This document shows, one piece after another, positions 33,675 through 46,589 of a DNA stretch of 64,000 nt (position 1 is its first letter; each line of letters opens with the position of its first letter). The position numbers were made by a program, and so were the translations under genes. The notes beneath the pieces are model-generated. The model did not search any database. It was not told where the DNA came from and was given only the letters and a program-made list of their open reading frames with translations. Source of the stretch: Aquatica leii (lineage: Eukaryota > Arthropoda > Insecta > Coleoptera > Lampyridae); the NCBI GenBank assembly GCA_035610365.1, contig CM069439.1:17063533-17127532 (forward strand). The letters are read 5' to 3'.

Positions 33675-34037
33675 TGAAACGTTTTCGAAGTTATTCTCAA
33701 CTTCGAGACAATGACCGAAGGACAGAAATATATAAAAGCTATTCAAAGGAAGCTAAAGTCAGTTTGAAATGAATCAAGATTCGGTTTAAAACAAATAAGT
33801 GATTATCGTGTGTTAAGATAAATAAATGACATGCCCGTGCTAGTAAAACATTGCGTACGTGTTGTTAACATTAAGAAGTATCAATTTTAGATAAAATTAA
33901 AAAGTGTGGACCTAGTGATAGTAATACATAATTTAATGTCAGTGTTTTTCTTAAATATCGTTAGATTTCATTAGTTACGTGTAGTTCTAATCGTGTAAAT
34001 ATTTCGAATAAATAAATTAGATTTAAAATTTGTTACA
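33675..34037 (+). repeat. Solo LTR of the Gypsy-1 family
   Basis: The 363-bp unit begins TGAAACGTTTTCGAAG and ends AATTTGTTACA, so it has TG...CA ends and imperfect inverted termini. A TATATAAAAG box lies at 33729-33738. It parallels the LTRs at 8970 and 11902-12331. Flanks are ATAG and ATAA, a possible 4-bp target duplication with one change. No internal coding sequence is adjacent, so it is a solo LTR. Confidence 0.75.
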
Positions 34038-37000
34038 ATAATAAAATCACAACACAATTTGATCTGGTTTACAAATTGTACTCAAACAAAATTGAAAAAT
34101 GTTTACTTAATAAAAATTACATATTCAACGCAAAACAAATTTAACAAGCGTATATAAAAACTATTAATATGTTTGTAAAGATCAAGAATTATTACGACAT
34201 GACCGTAGCATTGATTACAAATAAAATTTATGTTCTGTTTTTGCTTGACCTTTTTTTATTAGAACACAAAAACAAATCTCTTAGTACTTAAAATTAAAAA
34301 ACATTAGATTTTTAGTACTTGTCAAATACAGAAAAAAAACCTTATAATTAGTAAACATTGTCGTTATTTTTCAAATTCACTGCGGTCGTAGTCCCTGTAT
34401 TAATCAATTCCGTTTCATTATTTAATTAAATACGCAACAAATTCTCTCTGTAATTCAATATTCCTATCCGATGTTTAAACCAGAAAAATAATGTGCTAGC
34501 CAAACAGATTTACAAGGGTTGTCGCAAAAACATATAACACAAAAAATTGAAGTGTTATGAAAGTAACAAAGAAAATAGTGAAATTGAAGAACTTGTATTA
34601 CTACAAACTAGTATACACACAAAAAAGCTTTAACGCGGATAAAAATAAGTTTTAATTTTACTTCAAAAAAAGTAATTAAAATTCGAGCGTAATTAAAAAC
34701 CTTGAACCGAAATATTCTAAAAAGAAATTATGTTTCAAACGTCTGATATCATTTTTGATACCAACGTGTGCTTTTAAATTACTTTTAAATTTAAACATTT
34801 TTACTTTGCGATCGCAATAGAAACATATAACATTGACAAATTATATTTTGTATTTTTATGATGTGCTTCTGAGTACTTATCCCATTGAAGGGCTCTAGAA
34901 CCTCTTACATTAAGGGTCTATAGGGAATTTGTGCTCGCAGACGGGCCAAGCGTCTGCCTATACATGCATTCTGTACAGCAAAAATTACAGGTTTTCTTTG
35001 CCAATCAATAAGCTGATTTGCTTAAACACAAAGTAATTCGTCAAAGAGTTTATGGATTACCGCCATAAAAAGCTTTTCTTTGGATTTGTTATGAAATATA
35101 ATAAAATTTGTAATTACAATAATGAAACGTTGGTATCGAGAAAAGCCAATTTTAGTTTGAACGTTTTTAATCGATTTTTTCTTGCTGCAAAATTCATTAG
35201 CGTCTTTGACACTTTTACTATCGCTCTTTAGTTAAAGATTCGCAAGACAGCCAATTAAAATTAATTGACAATCTTTCACTGGTTCATTATTATTCTTACA
35301 ACTTTTTTTATAATGGGTACTATTGAGAACGTTTTACTTTGTATATCGCATATTCTGTCACTTTTCCGATAGGGTAAGAATAGCGTTTGATGTTTCTCCT
35401 GTTGTTTGAGACTGATACGAATTATTCCTTTAATTGTTTTATTTTGTTTATAAGCATTCATTTCATATAAATTAGAAAACACAAAGACATCCGTAATTTT
35501 AATAATAGTTTGTTAATTATAAGAATAATGACAGGTTTGCTAAAAACTATAAAAGCACACAGTAAAGCAGATGAAAGTTTTGAATCGTTTTCAATTCTAA
35601 CAAATTCGTAAATAGACACGGTGACTTGTTTAAATGTAGAAATCATAACTGGTAACTTTATCATGTAGTCTTCGTTGTTACACATAAACAAGACACATCA
35701 AGCAGTAGTTTCTCTGTATTCAAATTGAAAATAAGACCACTGCAGATTTTTTTAAATCAAGATTTGCTTCCAAAAAGCTTTGTGTTGATTTGTCAAGTGT
35801 ACCCTATACACATTACGTTTTCTAAATTTGTTACATAAGTTTTAAAATGTAATATAAAAGTAAAATTACCAATGTGTTAATAAATAATTTTATAAAGAAA
35901 GTTTATTAAATATATAAATACCTAAGATATTCGAGTAATTCATATTTGTCACAAAATCACAAATTAAAAATTAAGCTAATCTAAAACAGAACAGTAACAG
36001 GTATTTCGTTAATATAAAAATTTACAGACAGAAAATTAATTAAATTGGTATACAATATTTGCGAATTCTTGTGAGAGCATTACAAACCTCCGAAAGGTTC
36101 CGGACGTCAGGTTAAGGATCTTGAAACTAGCACATCGTTCTACTTGAGTGATCTGAACATTTATTTTAATTAATCAAATACACTAAGGAATTAAAACGGT
36201 GTATTTGTTACACTGTAACTTTTACTCAAATACTGTTTCTTTTGCATAAAATTTGGGTAGTACTAATTTAACAACACAAAATTTATATATAGTATATATT
36301 TATATTCAATATTGTTACACAAAAGCAACAAAATACAATATTTTTTTATTAAATACGAGTATTCATAAAAAGTAAAATATTTCTTATTTTAGAATGTTTT
36401 GGTCACTGGCAGATCTCTTTCGGGAAAAAATTATTTCGAAAGTCATAAATATATTTGTAAGGTCGCTTTTTCCTGCATACTTAATATATCACTTGCTTAG
36501 ATTTATAGCGTAATACAACGTGATAGAAGTAGCGAAATAACTCTAAATATATTGTTCGATTTTTTCGGCATTAAGGGTAAATTTGCGGTTTCCAAACCAT
36601 CACTTTACATCACAACGCTATCCGTTATTCTAATTTACATATAGCGTTAAATAACTACTTAAATGATACTTTATCATGTTGCAATTTGAAAATTTAATCT
36701 TGTACAAAATGACAGAAAAATACAATTATAAAATGATAAAAATTTTTAAAACAATATAAACAAATTCAAGAGTTTATCCCCTTATCAATTTTATTAGTTA
36801 ATTCTACGTCGTGTGATTGTTAAATGTTTCAAAAGGGTTATATGATTGTTTTGCTTATCTTATATGACTTTTAGATGTAACCAAAAATTATTTACATCTT
36901 ACAAAAGCTTCTAAATTTAGATTTCCTTTCACATTAGTAAACATGATCGTTATTAATTTAATCATAAAATTAAATAAAATACAATATTCTTTAGAATAAA

Positions 37001-38504
37001 ATTAATTTAATTAGAATGACCTTAGCAAATATTTGTGGAAACGTGTTGTAAAATTTATCAGAAGAGAAAACGTTGTAAAAAAATTCTATAACTGCCCAAT
37101 TAGACCAAGAGATCAAATATTTATTTTTTTAGAGCTATAGACTTTGTTTGTATCTTAAGGACTACGTTAATTTACATAATTATGGGATCTAGCTCACTAA
37201 AGCTTCTACATTAAATAAATTATATTTGCGAGATACATTTAAAATACAAAATCAACGTGCAAAATTCTTGGATTAAAAAACGACAATACAAGTTTGATTC
37301 GAGTTGTTAGCAAAAGACAATTTCAACATTACCACCATAAAAATCCAAATAAAAACGCTGTTAATTACAAACGACACAGTTACAATTGTAAATAGTATTT
37401 CGGTTGCCAACAAAAAATATGAACAAACGCTAATTGCATTCACATAAATTCAATGTAATTATAATTCAACCATTTGAACATTACAAGTTTATTAAAAACA
37501 TCAAAATATGAAATTAATATTAAGGACGCTAATGTTAAAATTAGATGCAAAACCTGTTGACAAGTTGCTAGACTTTTCAATATTTGTAATTTAATACATT
37601 CGGACAATTGTATGATACGACAACGCACGTTATAACCCAACAAAGATATGAAAGCTATGTTCTGTGCACGATATCAACTTTCTGCAATGAAAGATGGTAA
37701 CGAGTAAATAAATACCGAATTTAAGAAATTTTTTATTAACGGAGGCATAAAACGACGAGGAAACACGGAACAAAACATAGTAGCCAAAAGAAAGGATCGA
37801 TCGCTCGTTAAAACGGCAAAGTGTTTACGCTTCCAATCAGAGCTTAATAAATCGTCTAGAACAATAGCAGTCTTAACAATTAATCATTAACAAAACTGCT
37901 CACAAAGATTGAACGTAAAAACTACCAGACCTTACTAATTTAAAAATATTTAAAACCAATGTTTATTGCTTGAAATGATCTACTCAACGTGGTCAATTTT
38001 GTGTTTCTAAAAACAAAAATATTTTCTAACATATACTAAGCAGTTAAAGAGTTTCAAATTTGGTAACACAAAAACGAATACATTAAGATTACAAAGAACT
38101 TTTAGTATGGCCCGCAAAAGAACGATTTATCACATAACAGAGATGTTTATTTTTTTGAAATCAAATACAGAATCACACATTTTGTAAATTTGAGGTGAAT
38201 TCAACGGATGTAGCTTTCTATGTATTCAATTTAGTCATAGATGTAACATTAAGTTCTGATGCGGAAAATTGAATGCATACCACGTAAGAGTAATATATCA
38301 ATACTCAAAAGTTTTTGTTAACATTATTATTAAATATAATTTAATTTGGTAAATTTTTCCAAAAAACAAATCTCATTGTTTATTAATTTTAAAAGTATCA
38401 AATAAAAATGTTTATTGATACGACGGTTCGCCTCCTGGTTATGAACTTTAGTTATTTATGATCAAAATAATAATTACTTCTTACAGAAGGACAATGAGAA
38501 CCAT
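34038..38504. other. AT-rich DNA, no gene recognised
   Basis: Contains a perfect 7-bp hairpin, GCAGACG at 34937-34943 and CGTCTGC at 34951-34957 with a 7-base loop, within a short GC-richer patch (34890-34990). A second GC-richer patch is at 36070-36130. Neither has a recognised role. Open frames are short and AT-driven. Confidence 0.5.
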
Positions 38505-38518
38505 AAATTCAGCTTTTT

Positions 38519-38551
38519 CTGCGACGTTTTGTGTTTGAAATGTTCATCAGT
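38519..38551 (-). ncRNA. Degenerate hammerhead-like motif
   Basis: On the minus strand ACTGATGA is followed by a corrupted stem II region and AAAACGTCGCAG. The first core box is intact, the second reads AAAA instead of GAAA, and stem II no longer pairs. It aligns with the better motif at 41734-41772. Confidence 0.45.
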
Positions 38552-38799
38552 CTCGCTCCTTTAGTTCATAAGAAACAAACACTTGTTATATTAGATTATT
38601 TGTCACATAAGTAAAAACAGTGTACAAATAAACTACTAACAAACATTAAAGCTAAAATAAACAAAATTGAGAAACTAACAAGCTTTAGAAATATGTGTAC
38701 AAAAACTGTGATACTCAAAATTATGAACAATTATTTTAAAATTATCAAAATTATGTTGTAACTGTACATGATGTCAGAATAACGCTGTTTTAATCGTCT

Positions 38800-38950
38800 T
38801 GGAAACGTTATTAGTTTTTTTTGTGGTTTTTTAATACGGTTTTTAAGTTTTTGTTTAGTTTAACCAATAAAATGTGTCGCAGTCTTGCAATCAATTTTGT
38901 AGAAGAGAACAGATTTTTTTTGTTGCGTTATCATGTTACGTCGTTATTCA
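38800..38950 (-). pseudogene. PLE GIY-YIG trace
   Basis: The minus strand reads VLFYKIDCKTATHFIG, a stop, and TKQKLKNRIKK. This aligns with the endonuclease core of the other PLEs (YKLDCTGCNACYIGQTKQKLKNRM). The second cysteine of the insertion and the GIY-YIG tyrosine are lost. Confidence 0.55.
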
Positions 38951-39174
38951 CGCGTGTGTTAGTTTGATCTTTAATCTAATGATTAATAATTGTGTTTATT
39001 TTCTGTAACTCAATGGTACGTAATTATTATCTTTCTGGATTTTGACTTCTGTTAGTTCAAGGATTTCAGTACAGATAATTATAACACTTGTTAGTGGGTT
39101 CAGTTTAATTTACTTTAGCTTTGATGTTTATTTGTAATTTATTTATACATTGTTTTTATGTATGTGACAAATAA

Positions 39175-39295
39175 CACTGGTCTGCATGAAAATCGGCCCT
39201 GATACCATTCTTGACGATTCTTATGTAAAATTAACTCCTAAATCCAAAAATGAGCTCCGTTTTTATCCATCACCCACCTATTTTGGGGGGACCCA
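39175..39295. repeat. Left terminal inverted repeat
   Basis: Pairs with 41573-41704 through blocks at the extreme end (CACTGGTCTGCA), GGCCCTGA, CGATTCTTATGTAAAAT, AATCCAAA and CCATCACCCACC, with small insertions and changes between. Confidence 0.85.
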
Positions 39296-39777
39296 ATTTT
39301 TATTTTATTTTTTGCATTTTTTTTAGAATCTTAACTTATAGCCGTTAAACATCCCAAAGCAGGTAATAAAATTTATACCAAAGTATATGGCCAAAGTTTT
39401 GCTATAAAATGTATATAGAAACAACTATAAAATACAAATATATAAGAACAGTAAAAAAATATCAATAAACAGTTAGGAAGATTCACTGTACGACGCTGGC
39501 GATCTCAATACCAGTGCACGTTTGAACAGTAATTTTCGACAGGCTTGAACTTGCATTACTCTTCTCATTATAGTATATTACATTGTTTGCTTAACTGCTT
39601 CGATCAGTACATCTATAGCTGTTGCAGAGTTAACTTGTCGACGTTTTAAACGTGCTGGGTGTTTGTGTTCATTTTTGTTCATTTGTGTAAAACAGTAAAA
39701 CTACTTTTACTCCGGATTTTTTCAAGTGACTAAGTGTGATTTGTGGTTAATGTCGGGCGTTGAATTACTGTTTAATT

Positions 39778-41434
39778 ATGCCACGCGAGTGTAAAAGTCA
39801 TCCCGATAGCTTCTGCTATGTCTGCGGGGAATTAACTTTAATAGCGCAACGAAAACCCCTTTCTCCGCTTGTTAAAACAGCTTATAAATTGTACTTTAAT
39901 TGTCGAGTTGGCGACCAGGACAAGACTTGGGCACCATCAGTTTGCTGTACGACTTGTTACAGTAGTTTGACCAAATGGCTCAAAAGTACCCGTAAATCAA
40001 CGCCATTTGCTGTGCCCATGGTTTGGCGTGAACCTCGCTGTCATCTTACAGATTGTTACTTTTGTATGACTTCCACCCTCGGGTTTTCGAGCAAAAGTAA
40101 GCATTCAATTCAGTATCCCAATATTCCGTCAGCTCTAAGACCTGTTCCTCATAACGATACTTTGCCAATCCCAGAGCCCCCAAACACTTATACTCTAGAG
40201 CCGGAAATTGATTTAAAAGACTCTGAGCCACAACCTGGAACTTCGAATGATACGTTCAATGATGATGAAGAGTATTCCGCAGATTTAGTTTCTCGGCAAC
40301 CTCACCTCCTCACTCAATCGGAATTAAATGATCTTGTCAGGGATTTGCAGTTACCCAAGACTAAATCTCAGCTCTTAGGATCGCGACTTCAACAGTGGAA
40401 TCTCTTAGAAAAGGGAGTAAAAATATCTTCTTACAGGACCAGACAAGCAACCTTAAAATGTCTTTTCTCAGAAGATAAAGGTTTAGTGTTCTACCCTAAT
40501 GCAAATTTATTGATGACAGAGCTACAGATGCCATGTGACCTAGACAAATGAAGACTGTTTATAGACTCGTCAAAAACAAGCTTAAAAGTTGTCCTGTTGG
40601 CAAATGGGAATGACTTCCCATCAGTTCTAGTTGCATACTCTGTTGATATGAAGGAAACGTACGAAAATATCTTCAGAATCCTTGATAAAATTAGTTATCA
40701 TGATTATAAGTGGAAACTTTGCGCTGACTTAAAAGTTGTTGCTCTACTCACGGGCTTGCAATCAGGATTCACAAAATATTTCTGCTTCCTTTGTGAATGG
40801 GATAGCCGAGCCCGAGATAAACATTACATCGTACGGGACTGGCCTCTGCGAGAAAATCTTATTCCTGGTCAGAAAAATGTCGCCCACAATCTTTTGGTTC
40901 CAAAGGAAAATATTTACTCACCACCTTTACACATCAAACTTGGATTGATCAAACAGTTTGTGAAAGCAGTGGACAAGACAGGTGGCGCATTTCAATTTTT
41001 GAAAACTAAATTTCCTCGTCTTAGCGAAGCTAAAATCAAAGAAGGCGTTTTTGTTGGTTCCCAGATTAGACAACTCTTCCAAGATTCGACGTTTATTGAA
41101 CACCTAAACCGAAAAGAAAAACGAGCTTGGCTTGCATTTCAAAACGTTTGTAAGAACTTCCTGGGTGAAGATTATGTCGCTCACGTCGAGGAACTGCTTT
41201 TAGCGTACAAAGACATAGGATGTAACATGTCCCTTAAAGTTCACTTCCTTCACTCGCATCTGGACTTTTTCCCTGAAAATTTAGGAGCAGTCTCGGATGA
41301 ACACGGGGAACGGTTCCATCAAGACATCGCTAAGCTGGAGAAGAGATTTTCAGGGAAGTGGAATGCAAGCATGTTGGTTTTTGAAACGAGAGAGCTGTGC
41401 CTCAGGGTATAAAAGGAAAGCAAGCACCAAGTAA
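39778..41434 (+). pseudogene. Transposon-encoded protein, arthropod-dispersed family
   Basis: From ATG 39778: an N-terminal cysteine module (FCYVCGE, later CCTTC) and a second one (CYFCM), an acidic proline-rich linker, then LLGSRLQQWNLL and, after one TGA at 40549-40551, RLFIDSSKTSLKVVLLANGN, CADLKVVALLTGLQ, CFLCEWDSRARDKHYI, HIKLGLIKQFVKA, NFLGEDYV, GCNMSLKVHFLHSHLDFFPE and SDEHGERFHQDI. I recognise this as a multi-copy protein family in arthropod and other invertebrate genomes. A TGG-to-TGA change explains the stop (a W is expected there). Near 41375 a deletion and frameshift replace the usual end; the shifted frame reads KRESCASGYKRKASTK to 41434. The function is not established; the context suggests a transposase. 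Confidence 0.75.
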
Positions 41435-41572
41435 CGCAGAATATCTTTTTATTTATTACTGTTTATAGCTAAAATAGTTCTTTTTCCCATTTAAATTAAA
41501 TTCATGTCCATATATTTATTATTATAATAATTATTATTATCGTTTGATAAATAAATTATAATTTATTTATTT

Positions 41573-41704
41573 GGGGGCTCCCTCGAAAATGGTGGGTGAT
41601 GGAAAAAAACGGAAGACATATTTGGATTCAGGACGTCATTTTACATAAGAATCGCCTGGAATAGTGTCAGGGCTCAATAAAAAATATTTTTTTGCAGACC
41701 AGTG
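41573..41704. repeat. Right terminal inverted repeat
   Basis: Inverted partner of the left terminal repeat; ends GCAGACCAGTG at 41704, directly followed by the TAA target duplication. Confidence 0.85.
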
Positions 41705-41733
41705 TAATCTAATAAAACAAATATCTGTTTTTA

Positions 41734-41772
41734 CGACGCTGACGAAGTGTTCACCTAGAACACGAAACGTCG
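41734..41772 (+). ncRNA. Hammerhead-like motif, single core change
   Basis: CTGACGA (41739-41745), stem II GTGTTC/GAACAC (6 bp) closing an ACCTA loop, GAAA (41764-41767) and CGTCG. The first box differs from consensus by T to C at the variable-tolerant position 5. CGACG directly before the core is complementary to CGTCG after it. Confidence 0.55.
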
Positions 41773-41800
41773 CAGAATAAACTGAATTCGTTGCTTTCAT

Positions 41801-44800
41801 TTGACTTTATTTTGAATTACAAGGGTAAAATCAACATACAACGTTTCACTGTTATAATTATTTACAATTTTGATTTTCCTACGATAAAGAAGGATCATTA
41901 ATTTTTGTTCATAAATAACTAAAAATTTTTATTTTAGTACCTGTTAATAAAAAATCTAAATGCAAATGCAAAAAAATTATTTATTCGACAAACTATATAT
42001 TAAGATGAAGTTTTGTAATAAAACAGTATTATTTCTCACAATTTCATTATTTATTTGTTAGTCACGTAAATACCAATGCGTCTTTGTTATTTAACGCTTT
42101 CTAACGGAAAGTCAAATAACGATTAGATTTTAATCATCACTTAGAATTAATAAGAAAGAACAAAGACTGACATTTTGTCACCTATTAAAAATCTCTCCAA
42201 CATTGATTATACTTATTAAACGTAACGATTAGTTTTATATTCTTTATTTCAAAGTTGTTATAACTATGCTCTATAGATTATACGTAATTCCAAATATAAC
42301 CCGTTTAAGTGCAAATATTTACGATGAGACAGATAAATAAAACATTATTATATAAATAATATATTTCCTTCTATTTACGGTATTATTAGACAAACCTAAC
42401 AAGCTCTTATGCGCTACGCTAGTTTTACCCTATTATAATAAATATTTACATTTTTTTGAGATTTTGTTTTTTTTACATATTTTGTTTTTTTTTCCATTTA
42501 GCCGATATATACTGTAAATAGTACTAAATTATGATTTTTATATTTTACAAATATAATGAATTGCTTATTCTCAGAAGACACGATCAATGAGAACTTTATT
42601 CAAACCTGTCAAATTATCGTTACATTATGAGCGTGCTTTTAAAACTACAATTGCGAATTAAAGGGTTTTTATGTTAAGTCAAACAAGTAAGTCATATTTT
42701 ATCAAATTCTTATCGGTAATTTTAAAGTTAGACGTGCAAAAACAACCTATTAAACTAGAAATACTTGGCATACTACTACACAGACCTAAAATGAAATACA
42801 AAAAAAAAACTTAAGCATAGCTACTTGCGTGAACGTAGAACTTTAATAACGTTAACAAAATAAAAACTTATTTTATAACTAGTATCAATAGTAACACAAA
42901 CTATATTTTTATAAAATAAAAATGAAAATTTATTTTATTACCTGAACTACTGAAATCAGCATCAAGTTATGTTGGAGTTAATATACGACATACTGACAGT
43001 AGCTTTATTAAATATCACACGCAAATGCTCCTATAATAGTTTTAATTTAAAACAAAAAATAAACTTATTAAATGGAAAATATTGCTATTACCTTTAAACA
43101 ATCCCAGTTTTATTTACTAATTTGAAGTAATAAACGTATCTTTCGTTATAATAAATAATTTATTCTTCTGATTAAAATTGTACAAATAATATGATTTATA
43201 TTAAACGCGTTTAAAAGACAGCTGTTCTTAAAAAATTCAAATTAAACGTAAATTACGCCTTAACCATAAAACAAGCGTTTTTGCGACTTAGTGTCAAGAT
43301 TTCTGCTTCAGTGTAACAGAAGTAAAACAAAATTGAATTCCATTTGTTAAAGCAAAGGTCGATAAATTGTTTCTTAAGGTTACTTAAAAAGAGAAAATGC
43401 TTTTACAGATGACGATCGATCTTAAAAGTTCAAAGTGTCATGAGCAACGTACCGATCACTAAAAAGCTTAAGCCTTTTCGTGCTAAAAATATCAGTTAAA
43501 TATTTTTTACATTCAAAGGATAATAACGAGTCGCAAAGTTTTTATCGTGTTTGTGCTAGAAAAGACTAACGCGTATAAAATTCAATAAATGTTTAACAAA
43601 ACTTACATTGTGTAAATTGTTTAAACTACTATTGAAATATTTATGTTAACACATTTTTTTAGCTTATACGAAAAATTCTACAGCATTATTTATTTTACAA
43701 TAATACAAGTTTTTTTAGCTTTTGATTAAGATTTTTTTTTATTTTTACAACGAGAAAAAAGATCGAGACTTATAATTTCATTATTAAACAAAAATAAAAT
43801 GGTTACATTCTTAAAGTTTAAATCGAAAAATAGATAAATTTCCGTCACTCAACCTCTAAACAAGCAATTAAGTTTTTATCATAATCTAAAGGTTGCGTTT
43901 AGATTTCTCAAGATTCTTTTTACACTAGGCTTTTACGTAACAAAATCCTTAAAGCAAAAAAGAACAAAATGTAAAATGAATAAAAAATTACATACGTCAT
44001 ATATGGTTATCAAAAATTGTGACTTCAAGTAATCTTATTAAATATTTTCGTTTAAAATAAAATTTGTAGTTAAGATTAACGTTTACAAATATATAAAAAA
44101 AAAGTAAACAATATTTCGGTTTTAGGCACGTTTGAGTATATCGGTTGGTACAATTTCCAAGTAGCAAATCTATTGTGTTTAAATAAAAATTTGTCTTGCT
44201 TTAATAACTAAAAAAACAAATTTGAAATAGACAACAGGTGGCAAAATTAATCAATAAAATTATATCCAATTAGTAATTTTTTACTATATAGCAAAAACAA
44301 ATTTTATCAAATCAAAAAAATTTAAAAAATGAAAAACAATAATATTCATCAAAACTGAAATAATGTTAAAAAAGTACACAAAAGATTCATTTTATAAACG
44401 AAACATTTTTGTAAGTGTAAGGTAAACCATATTGAAATATTATAAAACAAAATTGTAATAGATACTACAATTAAATGTTAAGTAAGAAAATATTTCTTAT
44501 TGTGTGATAATTTTATATTTATATTTAGGGTTCCAAACTATATATAGTTTCCATTAAGAAATTATCAACTTTTAGTTGTAATTATAAAGCTGTAGAATTT
44601 AAAACCTAAATAGAGAAAATGCATAAAAAACAACACAGTTAATTAACAAGTATTTTTTATATTAAAACTAAAATTTGTCACACGCAAGTTTTTTGATAAA
44701 TTATACGACCTCTTACATTGACGGATGACACATAATGCGGTTCTCATATCAAAGCAGAAGCAAAAAATGGCAAATTGTTAAAAGAAGCTTTACAGAAATA

Positions 44801-46589
44801 TATTTTTTAAATAAAATAACAATATAATGTTTATGTCACTTTTTAACATTTTTTTGTGCAATATTTTTTCACGTATGTCCGTTATAGCAAAATTCACGAT
44901 ACGAAAATAAATAATAAAATGGCCGCTCAGTTAGTTCTTCCGACACATCCATGTATCACGCCCTTTTGTTCACAGTTTCCTGGCCACGAATGTTTCCACT
45001 TTCGTGATACATCCTTTGTTTTATTTAGTTTATAAAGCCATTTGGTTGCCAGTATGAAAAATTATTTATAATTACTTTTTTTGTATTTTGTTTTGTAACG
45101 GTGTGTTAGAACGTCTCTGAATAATCCTATTTAGTTTGTATACATATCAAGACGCCAAAGCAATGATTTATTTTACGAAACTTGCCCCTTATATATAATA
45201 TGTCACATGTAAAATGTTCCATATACCATAAATCTCAAATACGATATAAATGTTAGTATATGCCTAGATGAACGTTAACTCGACGAGATTTACTAAATAA
45301 ATAGTTTTCGACATTACCTTGATTTAGATATCAATTATTTGACTATTGTCTACAATTTAAAAAAACAGTTTAGTTTATAGTAAATTTTAATTTATTATTG
45401 TACTAATATCAAATTTACATTTTTTGTCAAATTCAACCATTTTATGTAGCACAATTGACAGATTATATGATCGAGTGTAAATAAACTGTACCAGTCGTCT
45501 TGTCACCTTACTAAAATATATTGTCTCTAGAAAAACGTTTATTAGTTGATGGTTTGAATACTTCGTATGATTAGAAAAATGATTGATCATATTTAATAAA
45601 ATATTTATTTATGAAGTCGACGGAATTATTCGTAAACGTTAATAGTACGTATTTTAAGTTTAGTGGATCAACCATCTTAAGCAAAAAAATATATACCTAT
45701 TCTTTTTAATTTAAATTTTTTACTAAATAGAAAATATTTAATTTTTATTTATTAACCGGTTGTCTGATATTTTACAATAAATGATTGTATTAAATAACGG
45801 AAATTTATTTTGTAAAATAAACAGTTTTGATTATAGTAAACTATTTGCAAAATGTACAATTAAATAAATTTACAAAAAGCGTAAAATACACGGAAATCTT
45901 AAACTTAAAAAAAATTGTAAGATTTGTGTATATTAATAATTTTAACACAATTTAATAGATTTCTTGTAATACAGTCAGCATCACTTTATTTCAGCTATTT
46001 CCAAAGAAAACGCCGCAAGGAAATATTTAAAAAATTCAAATATTTTATATTAAACAACATTGAGTTTTAAACGTATTACTTATGTAAAGTTTTTCGGTTT
46101 GTGACAATGTTGTGTTTGTGTTTTTTAAATTAGTGTTTATATATTTAAATGCAAAATAAAAATTCCATTTTTAAATTTCTCACAAAACGCACTTTTTAAA
46201 GAATTCAATAGTGTTGATAAAGTTGTTGTTAATAAGCGTTATAAAAATTATGATGGGACAGCAATGGGTTCGTACTTATTTAAATAATGTGCGTTTTGCT
46301 TGTGGATAAAATAGAACACTACTACTACTAACCCTCTCAAACTTGCCCTGTCTTTGTAACTTGGTTCACTTTACAAAAATGTTTGTGACACTGAGTCACA
46401 AAATGTCTGGTTTTCTTAGAAAGGTAAATGATGAAACAGGTCCAGCAGGGTTGAGAAATGTGGGTTTGACCTCATCATCTTCTTCATTTTTGCCATGACA
46501 TATGCCAACCACCACCTATCTTTGTACATTACTGTGACGTACCCACTTAGGTCTGCTAACTAAAATTGTTACGTACGAAATTTTCATTA
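41801..46589. other. AT-rich DNA, no gene recognised
   Basis: No domain-bearing frame. A 10-bp inverted pair, ATGTATCACG at 44951-44960 and CGTGATACAT at 45003-45012, could form a hairpin with a 42-base loop. A TACGGAAGACCCTGTATA-like sequence at about 46586 resembles common insect MITE termini but has no partner. Confidence 0.45.

Larger units (their letters stand above)
39175..41704 (+). mobile_element. DNA transposon with CACTGG ends, complete
   Basis: The 2530-bp element starts CACTGGTCTGCA and ends TGCAGACCAGTG. Long imperfect inverted repeats (39175 to about 39295 and 41573-41704) share TCTTATGTAAAAT, GAATCC-type and CCATCACCCACC blocks. TAA flanks both sides (39172-39174, 41705-41707) as a 3-bp target duplication. 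CACTG termini and a 3-bp duplication suggest the CACTA (EnSpm) superfamily, but the encoded protein is not one I can place there. It interrupts a PLE remnant. Confidence 0.85.
38505..41800 (-). mobile_element. Decayed PLE interrupted by a DNA transposon (PLE-H)
   Basis: The minus strand has a hammerhead-like 3' end (38519-38551) and a GIY-YIG trace (38800-38950). A foreign transposon occupies 39175-41704. To its right, at 41734-41772, is a plus-strand hammerhead motif followed by GCAGAATAAACTGAATT, matching the GCAGAAAAAGCTGAATT after the left motif. The element thus seems to end in oppositely oriented copies of the same terminal sequence. Confidence 0.55.
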
